A DNA stretch of 8,959 nt from Damh-18 sp964570795. GTDB taxonomy: Bacteria > Patescibacteriota > Minisyncoccia > Phycocordibacterales > UBA918. The notes below the pieces were generated by a model. It saw only the letters and a list, made by a program, of their open reading frames with translations. It made no database searches and was not told where the DNA came from. Made by a program: the position numbers and the translations under genes. The DNA lies in contig CAZMYZ010000024.1 in the NCBI GenBank assembly GCA_964570795.1, forward strand, positions 1 to 8,959, written 5' to 3'. Positions 1 to 5,169 of the stretch are shown one piece after another (positions within the stretch are counted from its first letter, which is position 1; each line of letters opens with the position of its first letter).

Positions 1-969
1 GAAGTACGTTCACCAATGACCTGTAAGACACTCCATGGTGTGTGTCAGCAGTGTTACGGTATTGACCTCACGACCAACAAACTCGTGGATATCGGAGAGG
101 CAGTGGGTACTGTGGCTGCACAGGCGATCGGTGAACCAGGTACACAGCTTACGATGAACACCAAGCACGCGGGAGGTGCTGCGTCAGTGGGTGGAGACGT
201 GACTCAAGGTCTTCCACGTGTGGAAGAAGTGTTTGAAAAGCGCTCACCAAAGGTGCCTGCAGTTATATCAAAGACCGACGGTATCATTACGAGTATCCGA
301 ACCGAAGGAAAGGAGAAAATTATCACGGTTGCACCAACACTTGGTTCAAAGCATGCAACCAAGAAGAATGACCCTATTGAGTACCCGGTACACTTCCGTC
401 GTGTGGTGACGGTACATGAGGGGGAATCAGTGAAGCAAGGGCAACTTCTCACTGACGGTTCAGTACACCTTCCTGATCTCTTTAAGTATGCAGGACAGGT
501 GCCAACACAGGAATATATCATCAATGAAACCAACAAGATTTACGAACTTCAGGGTGTGACCATTGCGCGCAAGCACATTGAGCTCATCGTGAAGCAGATG
601 ATGAGTCGTGTGAAAATTACGAATGTGGGCGACAGCCATTTCACTATTGGTGATATTACTGAAGAATGGAACTTTGTAGAGGTTAATGAAAAACTCAAGG
701 AAGAAGGGAAGGAGGTAGCAAAGGCAGATCGCCTTATCCTCGGTATCACTGAGACCTCACTCTCACGCAAGAGTTTCCTCTCGGCAGCGTCATTCCAAAA
801 TACCACACGAGTACTTATTAATGCAGCGGTACGCGGTAGCGAAGATAAACTCAGTGGACTCATGGAAAACGTTATTATCGGACGTCTGATCCCAGCGGGA
901 ACAGGCTTTGTAGGAAGCAACAAGTACGAAGCGATTAAGCAATTCCACCGCGACGAGGAGGAGGCATAA
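1..969 (+). CDS. rpoC: DNA-directed RNA polymerase subunit beta' (C-terminal part, 5' truncated)
   Basis: This is the last 322 residues of RpoC, the catalytic-clamp subunit of RNA polymerase; the frame is open from base 1, so the start lies outside the window. Residues 8, 15 and 18 are the C-x6-C-x2-C part of the second zinc site (E. coli Cys888/895/898); its fourth Cys lies upstream. The bridge-helix/trigger-loop region follows at about residues 32-60 (GEAVG to GTQLTM). The protein then runs straight into the GGDVTQGLPRVEEVFE block, so the large SI3 insertion of proteobacteria is absent, as in most bacteria. The C-terminal SLSRKSFLSAASFQ and LIPAGTGF blocks are present and the protein ends normally at TAA with an acidic tail. 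Oddity: the trigger loop reads TMNTKH where E. coli has TMRTFH, so Asn53 replaces Arg933 and Lys55 replaces Phe935, while Met and His are kept. Identification is certain. Confidence 0.98.
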   Translation, partial: EVRSPMTCKTLHGVCQQCYGIDLTTNKLVDIGEAVGTVAAQAIGEPGTQLTMNTKHAGGAASVGGDVTQGLPRVEEVFEKRSPKVPAVISKTDGIITSIRTEGKEKIITVAPTLGSKHATKKNDPIEYPVHFRRVVTVHEGESVKQGQLLTDGSVHLPDLFKYAGQVPTQEYIINETNKIYELQGVTIARKHIELIVKQMMSRVKITNVGDSHFTIGDITEEWNFVEVNEKLKEEGKEVAKADRLILGITETSLSRKSFLSAASFQNTTRVLINAAVRGSEDKLSGLMENVIIGRLIPAGTGFVGSNKYEAIKQFHRDEEEA

Positions 970-980
970 TCAAAGAAAAG

Positions 981-1013
981 AAAAAACCGCACGGCATCGC
1001 CGTGCGGTTTTTT
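981..1013 (+). terminator. Intrinsic terminator after rpoC
   Basis: A GC-rich stem CCGCACGGC/GCCGTGCGG with a 3-nt loop is flanked by six A's upstream and six T's downstream, giving a perfect 15-bp foldback. It starts 11 bases after the rpoC stop codon. The A/T flanks could also support termination from the other strand, but no minus-strand gene needs it directly. Confidence 0.95.
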
Positions 1014-1035
1014 CATGCTGAAAATATCATATCAA

Positions 1036-1097
1036 CCTTACATATTGTACTCGTAGCGTAGTCGCTTGGCAGGGAGCGGAGAGTACAATATGTAAGG
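1036..1097. repeat. Hairpin unit 1: 17-bp perfect inverted repeat around a 28-nt core
   Basis: Bases 1036-1052 are the exact reverse complement of 1081-1097 (arm CCTTACATATTGTACTC). They enclose a 28-nt loop, 1053-1080, that begins GTAGCGTAGTCGCTTGGC. No T-tract follows either arm, so it does not look like an ordinary terminator. The loop recurs inverted, 26 of 28 bases identical, as the loop of the next hairpin, although the arms of the two hairpins are unrelated. It lies in the convergent gap between rpoC and the small membrane-protein gene. Confidence 0.9.
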
Positions 1098-1118
1098 GTG
1101 TGCAAAATAAGTTCTCTG

Positions 1119-1192
1119 GTCCCGTCTTTCAAAACACATCCTCCGCTCTCTGCCAAGCGACTACGCTATGGATGTGTTTTGAAAGACGGGAC
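1119..1192. repeat. Hairpin unit 2: 23-bp perfect inverted repeat around the same 28-nt core, inverted
   Basis: Bases 1119-1141 pair perfectly with 1170-1192 (arm GTCCCGTCTTTCAAAACACA plus TCC) around a loop of again exactly 28 nt, 1142-1169. The reverse complement of this loop matches the loop of unit 1 except at two bases. The two loops could therefore pair with each other, either as a kissing complex or as one large alternative hairpin (1053-1080 with 1142-1169). No coding sequence and no T-tract is associated with it. Confidence 0.9.
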
Positions 1193-1194
1193 AT

Positions 1195-1246
1195 AAAACA
1201 CATAGGCAGATAGCAACTGTAAGTCGGCGGAGGATGTGTTTTGAAA
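1195..1246. repeat. Degenerate third copy of the hairpin unit
   Basis: Bases 1227-1246 are an exact 20-nt reverse-complement copy of 1127-1146, covering most of one arm of unit 2 plus the last five core bases (GCGGA). A short matching left arm remains: AAAACACAT at 1195-1203 pairs with ATGTGTTTT at 1234-1242. The interior has the expected length but little similarity to the 28-nt core outside its last five bases. It is best read as a decayed or partial copy of the same element. Confidence 0.7.
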
Positions 1247-1248
1247 AC

Positions 1249-1282
1249 AAAAGTTTTAACAACCCCCGTATGAAACGGGGGT
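1249..1282 (-). terminator. Terminator after the small membrane-protein gene
   Basis: On the minus strand an 8-bp stem ACCCCCGT/ACGGGGGT (1275-1282 with 1262-1269, 5-nt loop) begins 8 bases after the stop codon of the 1291-1611 gene. It is followed by TGTTAAAACTTTTG, a moderate T-rich tract. The stem is strong and the tail is only fair. Confidence 0.7.
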
Positions 1283-1290
1283 GAAAGGGT

Positions 1291-1611
1291 TTATGGTGGT
1301 GGCTTCTTCGCATTGTTTTTTATGTACTGCAAAAACAATTCCTCAAGTTCTTCGACTGCTTCAGTCGTTGCCTTTTGACCTGCGTGCATCTTAGATATTT
1401 CCAGTGCAAAATGAGAGAACACAAGACCGAGCGCTACGGGGCCGAGTATAAACATCATAATACCCACAAATGCATCATGTGGATGTTCGTCGCCCTCTTC
1501 GCGCGAATTGGTTGCACGCATAGCATATACACCGACTGCAATACATGAGCAAAGCAGCCATAGTGCATAGAAACAGGGGATAAGTACATCAAGATAGCCT
1601 TCTTTCCACAT
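1291..1611 (-). CDS. Small two-helix membrane protein, function unknown
   Basis: A 106-residue protein I do not recognise. Residues about 8-30 (LIPCFYALWLLCSCIAVGVY) and about 47-68 (VGIMMFILGPVALGLVF) are hydrophobic enough to be membrane helices. They are joined by a charged loop with NSREEGDEHPHD, and the C-terminal third is an acidic, probably helical or coiled segment (EAVEELEELFLQYI) ending in KKPPP. The ATG has a strong ribosome-binding site, AGGT preceded by GG, seven bases upstream, and a plausible promoter lies further upstream. It is transcribed divergently from dnaG and ends at its own terminator, so it is probably monocistronic. The good translation signals support a real gene. 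A hairpin-topology inner-membrane protein with both ends on the same side fits the two helices, but no function can be inferred. Confidence 0.8.
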   Translation of the reverse strand: MWKEGYLDVLIPCFYALWLLCSCIAVGVYAMRATNSREEGDEHPHDAFVGIMMFILGPVALGLVFSHFALEISKMHAGQKATTEAVEELEELFLQYIKNNAKKPPP

Positions 1612-1617
1612 GGTGGT

Positions 1618-1623
1618 ACCTCC
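1618..1623 (-). promoter_or_regulatory. Shine-Dalgarno site GGAGGT of the small membrane-protein gene
   Basis: The minus strand reads GGAGGT, six bases, then ATG. This near-perfect anti-16S match fixes the start at 1611 and contrasts with dnaG, rpoD and the SulP gene, which have no such site. Confidence 0.85.
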
Positions 1624-1654
1624 AGTTCGTCACGATAGAAATAACTCTTTGTGC

Positions 1655-1682
1655 ACAGTACCACGCGAGCACAATAAGTCAA
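1655..1682 (-). promoter_or_regulatory. Candidate promoter of the small membrane-protein gene
   Basis: The minus strand has TTGACT (1677-1682), a 16-base spacer and TACTGT (1655-1660), about 44 bases before the ATG. The -35 is good and the -10 is weak. It lies back-to-back with the dnaG promoter, with only a few bases between their -35 elements. Confidence 0.5.
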
Positions 1683-1685
1683 ATT

Positions 1686-1716
1686 TTGTGCAGAGAAAGC
1701 AGTGGTCGGGTATAAT
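1686..1716 (+). promoter_or_regulatory. dnaG promoter with perfect -10, predicted leaderless start
   Basis: A consensus TATAAT lies at 1711-1716, only nine bases before the ATG at 1726. A poor -35 candidate, TTGTGC, lies 19 bases upstream at 1686-1691. Transcription would begin around 1722-1726, so the mRNA should be leaderless or nearly so. No Shine-Dalgarno sequence is present before the ATG. Confidence 0.65.
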
Positions 1717-1725
1717 ACTCGCACT

Positions 1726-3465
1726 ATGTCGCGCACTGCAGTCGAGCAAATAAAAGAACGCCTTACTATTGTGGAGGTGGTGGGCTCATATGTGGAACTC
1801 AAAAACGCGGGTAAAAACTACAAGGCAAAATCACCCTTCACGAATGAAAAAACTCCTTCATTCTACGTGTCGCCCGACCGTGGTATGTACTATTGTTTCT
1901 CCTCACAGAAAGGCGGGGACATGTTTACCTTTGTGCAGGAAATGGAAGGTGTGGATTTCAAAGGTGCGCTTAAGATTCTTGCAGAAAAGGCACATGTAGA
2001 ACTCGTGCCTGAAGATCCAAAGAAACGCGATGAGCGCGAAGTGCAATATGCACTCCTTGAGGAAGCGACACAGTATTTTTTCAAAATGCGTGAAGGCGCG
2101 CCACTCGTTGATGCGTATATCCTTGAACGTGGCGTGACGATGCAGACTATCCACGCGTGGCGCATTGGCTATGCCAAGGACGAGTGGCGCGCGCTTCGCA
2201 CACACTTGGCAGGGAAAGGCTATACCGACACACAAATGCTTGCTGCAGGACTGATTAAGAAAACAGACCAAGGCAAGGAACCATACGATGTGTTTCGTGA
2301 CCGCATCATGTTCCCGATTTTTGATACCTCAGGGCGCGTGGTGGCATTTTCGGGGCGCACACTAAAAAAGGAAGAGGGTACGCCGAAGTATGTTAATTCT
2401 CCTGAGACAGAACTCTTTGTGAAGTCGGATATTCTCTATGGGTACGACAAAGCAAAGCAGGGGATTCGACATTATGATTTCTCACTGCTTGTAGAAGGGC
2501 AGTTTGACCTCGTGCTTTCACATCAGGCGGGTTATACCAATGCGGTGGCGGTCTCGGGCACTGCGTTTACCCCCCATCACCTTTCGCTTCTTGAGCGTCT
2601 TTCGACACGCATTGTCCTCGCACTCGATTCTGATAGAGCAGGGGTGACTGCGGTAAAGCGTATTGCCGGTATGATGCTTGCGCGCGGTATGGATGTTAAA
2701 GTCGCACACATGGAAGGAGGAAAAGATCCTGCAGATATCATTAAAGCCAATCCTGCTGACTTCAAACACTTTGTGGGGAATGCGGTGCATGTAGTGGAGT
2801 TTCTTCTTGCGGTTCTTAAAGAGGGAATGAAAGATGAACGCACCTATAAACTCCGTGTGCGTGAGGAAATATTGCCACTCCTCGTCACGATGGAAAATCG
2901 TATTGATAGAGAGCACTTTGAAGGTGTCATCGCCGAGCATATTGGTGCATCAAAGGAGGGGATTCATTATGAGGTGGAGCGCCTCGAAGCACTTCATAAA
3001 AATGCGCCCAAGGCAGAAAGTGAGCCACACACACCTGTAGTGGTACACAAAGAAGCGCCTGTTTCAAATCGCCAGGCAGGGCTCTACAATCACCTTCGTG
3101 CGCTCATGCATGTGTGTGTGGCAGAGCGTGCGTGGATAGGGGAACTCATTGAAGCGCATATGAAAACTATTCTCAGTCCCGATGCGTTTAGCGCTTTCAA
3201 GGAAGGAGAAGTGACGCCACAGATTCAGGCAGAGATATTTACACTCGAAGAACATTTAGAGGGTTTGCGTGAAAAGTATTTCCTCGAAGAGGTGTCTGAT
3301 GTACTCACCCAGTACACCCACACCATGGCACGCGACCACCTCGCTTCACTGCGGAAACAACTTGGGACACTCGAAGCAGGTGATGATGCGAAGGAACTTG
3401 CCATCCTTACCGAAATGAAAACCGCAGAAAAACTCCTCCAGTCACCGGTGAGAATTGAAAAATAA
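1726..3465 (+). CDS. dnaG: DNA primase DnaG with a degenerate zinc-binding domain
   Basis: A 579-residue DnaG that synthesises RNA primers at the replication fork. I chose ATG 1726 (MSRTAVEQIKERL), the usual primase N-terminus; a GTG eight codons upstream would place the -10 box inside the gene. The N-terminal CHC2-type domain (about 20-80) keeps the frame SPFTNEKTPSF...YYCFSSQKGGD, but three of its four zinc ligands are replaced: Ser36 for Cys, Thr39 for His and Ser60 for Cys, with only Cys57 retained. The catalytic core is intact: RDRIMFPIFD (191-200), the TOPRIM Glu in VEGQFD (Glu257, Asp261), the metal-binding DSD (301-303) and GKDPAD (332-337). After a linker at about 425-450 comes a poorly conserved helical region (450-579), in the position of the DnaB-binding domain. 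It lies directly upstream of rpoD, the classical dnaG-sigma order. Identity is certain; the loss of zinc is inferred from the residues. Confidence 0.97.
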   Translation: MSRTAVEQIKERLTIVEVVGSYVELKNAGKNYKAKSPFTNEKTPSFYVSPDRGMYYCFSSQKGGDMFTFVQEMEGVDFKGALKILAEKAHVELVPEDPKKRDEREVQYALLEEATQYFFKMREGAPLVDAYILERGVTMQTIHAWRIGYAKDEWRALRTHLAGKGYTDTQMLAAGLIKKTDQGKEPYDVFRDRIMFPIFDTSGRVVAFSGRTLKKEEGTPKYVNSPETELFVKSDILYGYDKAKQGIRHYDFSLLVEGQFDLVLSHQAGYTNAVAVSGTAFTPHHLSLLERLSTRIVLALDSDRAGVTAVKRIAGMMLARGMDVKVAHMEGGKDPADIIKANPADFKHFVGNAVHVVEFLLAVLKEGMKDERTYKLRVREEILPLLVTMENRIDREHFEGVIAEHIGASKEGIHYEVERLEALHKNAPKAESEPHTPVVVHKEAPVSNRQAGLYNHLRALMHVCVAERAWIGELIEAHMKTILSPDAFSAFKEGEVTPQIQAEIFTLEEHLEGLREKYFLEEVSDVLTQYTHTMARDHLASLRKQLGTLEAGDDAKELAILTEMKTAEKLLQSPVRIEK

Positions 3466-3489
3466 TAAAAGCCCCAATCTTGCTTTTAT
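3465..3489 (+). terminator. Weak hairpin after dnaG
   Basis: An 8-bp, mostly A-T stem, ATAAAAGC with GCTTTTAT and a 9-nt loop, starts at the dnaG stop codon; its T-rich right arm stands in for a U-tract. It is a weak terminator at best, so some readthrough into rpoD is likely. Confidence 0.35.
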
Positions 3490-3534
3490 ATCCGAGAAAA
3501 CAGTATGTGTGTATGGAGTATGTACCCTATACCA

Positions 3535-3562
3535 TGGACTTTTCTGTGTTTTAGGGTATAGT
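3535..3562 (+). promoter_or_regulatory. rpoD promoter, predicted leaderless start
   Basis: TGGACT (3535-3540), a 16-base spacer and TATAGT (3557-3562) lie only ten bases before the rpoD ATG at 3573, so the transcript should begin at or within a few bases of the start codon. No Shine-Dalgarno site is present. The geometry is the same as at dnaG (GGGTATAAT there, GGGTATAGT here). A 7-bp dyad, CTATACC (3527-3533) and GGTATAG (3555-3561), has its right arm on the -10 box. Confidence 0.6.
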
Positions 3563-3572
3563 TGGGTTCATA

Positions 3573-4925
3573 ATGGCAAAAAAGGCTGTAGTACAAAAGA
3601 AAAAAGTAACAAAGAAGTCGCCTGCAAAAAAGGCGATTATTAAGTCGACTCCAAAAAAGAAGGTTGCTCCAAAAAAAGCACCTGCTAAAAAAGTAGTCAA
3701 AAAGGTATCTGCACCAAAGAAAAAAGTCGCGCCCAAAAAAGCACCAGCGAAGAAAGTGATTAAAAAAGCACCTCCAAAGAAGGTGGTGCGTGCGGCTCTC
3801 CCCAAAAAAGCACCAGCGAAGAAAGTGGTAGTGAAGAAACTTTCAAAGACTGAGTTGCTTCAAGAGCAAAAGGCGGAAGGACTTCTTACCATTGGCCGTG
3901 GTCGTGGTTACGTGACGTATGATGAGATTCTCAAAGAGTTTCCTACCATCGAGCGCGATGTAGATTTCCTTGAGACCCTTTATGAGCGTCTTGCAACCGC
4001 AAGTATCGACGTGATTGGTGGTGGTGGCATGCTTGGGGATGAAACCGGCGGCGACCTCCTCATGGACCGAAAGAATGTATACAAGCGCAATGACAGCGCC
4101 TACGACTCTATTCAGATGTACCTTCGTGAAATCGGTCAGTACCCACTCCTCACGGCACACGAAGAGCGTGTGCTCGCGAAGCGTATTGTGGATGGTGATA
4201 CCGAAGCACGCAATCTGCTTGCACGAGCCAATCTCCGCCTCGTGGTGTCTATTGCAAAGAAATATGTGGGGCGTAGTCCCGACCTCACCCTCCTCGACCT
4301 TATTCAGGAAGGGAACCTCGGTCTCTTTAAGGCAGTAGATAAATTTGACTTCACAAAGGGATTCAAGTTTTCTACGTACGCTACCTGGTGGATTCGTCAG
4401 GCAATTACGCGTGCTTTGGCCGATCAGTCTCGCACGATTCGTATCCCAGTACACATGGTAGAAACTATGGCGAAGTACAAGCAAGTGGCACGCCGTCTTG
4501 CACAAGACCTCGGCCGTGACCCTATGGCAGAAGAGATTGCTACGGAGATGGATGTGGAAGTAGAGAAAATCTACCAGATTGAAAAAATTAGCCAGGACAC
4601 AATTTCACTTGAACTTCCTATTGGTGATGATGATGATCGCTCGCGTCTCTCTGATTTTATTGCAGATGATAAAATCATCTCTCCAGACCAGGAAGTGGCG
4701 CACCGTATTCTTGCGGACCAAATGCAAGAGATTCTTTCATCACTTTCTGAAAAGGAACGCAAAATTCTTGAGATGCGCCATGGGCTCCTCGATGGCACCT
4801 ATCACACTCTTGAAGAGGTAGGAAAAGAGTTTGGAGTTACTCGTGAACGTATTCGCCAGATTGAAGCAAAGGCACTTGAGAAGATTCGTCAGCATGAGAA
4901 GGCACGTCGATTAAAATCGTATTAG
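3573..4925 (+). CDS. rpoD: Primary sigma-70 factor with a histone H1-like lysine-rich N-terminal tail
   Basis: A 450-residue housekeeping sigma factor (RpoD/SigA) that directs RNA polymerase to promoters. Residues 1-93 form a very basic, low-complexity tail: 36 lysines in the first 90 residues, no Asp or Glu before Glu94, and three KKAPAKKV repeats (34-41, 55-62, 78-85). Residues about 94-150 (GRGRGYVTYDEILKEFP...ASIDVIG) resemble region 1.1. Region 1.2 follows (DSIQMYLREIGQYPLLT, 178-194), then regions 2.1-2.4 (NLRLVVSIAKKY, DLIQEGNLGLFKAVDKFD, FSTYATWWIRQAITRA, to about 295), region 3, and region 4 with the -35-reading helix-turn-helix (TLEEVGKEFGVTRERIRQIE, 412-431). All core motifs are intact, so it should be functional. 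The tail resembles eukaryotic H1 and bacterial AlgP/Hc1-type basic tails and probably binds nucleic acid, which is inference. It is followed by a strong terminator. Confidence 0.97.
   Translation: MAKKAVVQKKKVTKKSPAKKAIIKSTPKKKVAPKKAPAKKVVKKVSAPKKKVAPKKAPAKKVIKKAPPKKVVRAALPKKAPAKKVVVKKLSKTELLQEQKAEGLLTIGRGRGYVTYDEILKEFPTIERDVDFLETLYERLATASIDVIGGGGMLGDETGGDLLMDRKNVYKRNDSAYDSIQMYLREIGQYPLLTAHEERVLAKRIVDGDTEARNLLARANLRLVVSIAKKYVGRSPDLTLLDLIQEGNLGLFKAVDKFDFTKGFKFSTYATWWIRQAITRALADQSRTIRIPVHMVETMAKYKQVARRLAQDLGRDPMAEEIATEMDVEVEKIYQIEKISQDTISLELPIGDDDDRSRLSDFIADDKIISPDQEVAHRILADQMQEILSSLSEKERKILEMRHGLLDGTYHTLEEVGKEFGVTRERIRQIEAKALEKIRQHEKARRLKSY
3672..3827 (+). repeat. Lys/Ala/Pro coding repeats inside rpoD
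   Basis: Three KKAPAKKV codon blocks lie at 3672-3695, 3735-3758 and 3804-3827. The second and third are identical over 27 bases at DNA level (3732-3758 and 3801-3827, offset 69 nt, 23 codons), while the first differs at synonymous positions. The tail therefore seems to have expanded recently by in-frame duplication. Confidence 0.85.
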
Positions 4926-4931
4926 TTTTCT

Positions 4932-4968
4932 AAAACCACCTGGTGTCCTTCGGACACCAGGTGGTTTT
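4932..4968 (+). terminator. Strong intrinsic terminator after rpoD
   Basis: A perfect 17-bp foldback, AAAACCACCTGGTGTCC with its complement, is closed by a CCTTCGG turn and ends in TTTT. It starts six bases after the rpoD stop codon and isolates the dnaG-rpoD block from the transporter gene. Confidence 0.95.
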
Positions 4969-4988
4969 CGTATAGTGTATAAACCTAA

Positions 4989-5016
4989 TTGACGCACCGT
5001 TTCAAAGGAGTATGAT
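4989..5016 (+). promoter_or_regulatory. Promoter of the SulP transporter gene, twin of the one at 7648-7675
   Basis: TTGACG (4989-4994), 16 bases, then TATGAT (5011-5016); predicted start about 5023-5025, leaving a leader of about 145 bases. The block AGGAGTATGATGCT-A-CCTGG (5006-5025) recurs with one mismatch at the carbonic-anhydrase-like gene, and the -35 has the same spacing there. The identity extends beyond the -10/-35 elements, so it may include an operator or activator site. Confidence 0.7.
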
Positions 5017-5023
5017 GCTACCT

Positions 5024-5165
5024 GGCCAATGCATCTCCTTGAATCGGGGGTAGAACAAATTGCTCATATGAGGCGTTACGCCACATTCCACAGTATGTTC
5101 TGAGCCCGATTGGACCTGTAGTAGACCATATATGCCAGCATCTCTGCCGGCTCTTATTTTGTTTT
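5024..5165 (+). promoter_or_regulatory. Structured 5' leader of the SulP gene ending in a terminator-like hairpin
   Basis: Between the promoter and the ATG I see no gene but several foldbacks. AATCGGG (5042-5048) pairs with CCCGATT (5105-5111). Inside it, after a 3x3 internal loop, AGAACA (5052-5057) pairs with TGTTCT (5096-5101), and a small GGCG-TTA-CGCC hairpin lies at 5072-5082. At 5134-5151 GCC-A-GCA/TGC-C-GGC forms a hairpin followed by a T-rich tract up to 5165, just before the start codon. This could be an attenuator, a riboswitch-like leader or a short independent RNA. No known riboswitch class was recognised. Confidence 0.4.
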
Positions 5166-5169
5166 GTAT

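Noticed and set aside
549..1016. Open frame of 155 codons on the minus strand opposite rpoC.
   Set aside because: It starts inside the rpoC terminator and lies antisense to conserved RpoC sequence; a shadow frame.
1036..1246. CRISPR-like or integron attC array.
   Set aside because: There are only two full units in opposite orientation with different arms, no regular spacing of direct repeats, no cas or integrase gene, and no attC core sites seen.
1702..1725. Upstream GTG start for dnaG, adding eight residues.
   Set aside because: It would place the consensus -10 TATAAT inside the coding region, and primases normally begin close to the residues that follow ATG 1726.
3843..4505. Open frame of 220 codons on the minus strand opposite rpoD.
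   Set aside because: It lies antisense to a well-conserved sigma-factor region, has no recognisable domain or promoter, and its composition is that expected from the complement of rpoD codons.
5002..5042. Foldback (AAGGAG with CTCCTT, ATGC with GCAT) and its possible anti-terminator pairing with 5134-5142, first read as a riboswitch helix.
   Set aside because: The left arm lies over the -10 element TATGAT of the twin promoter and upstream of the predicted transcription start, so it would not be present in the RNA made from that promoter.
5024..5165. 6S RNA, SRP RNA, tmRNA or tRNA in the gap before the SulP gene.
   Set aside because: No long rod with central bubble, no SRP GGAA-loop helix, no tRNA-like acceptor or anticodon arm was found.
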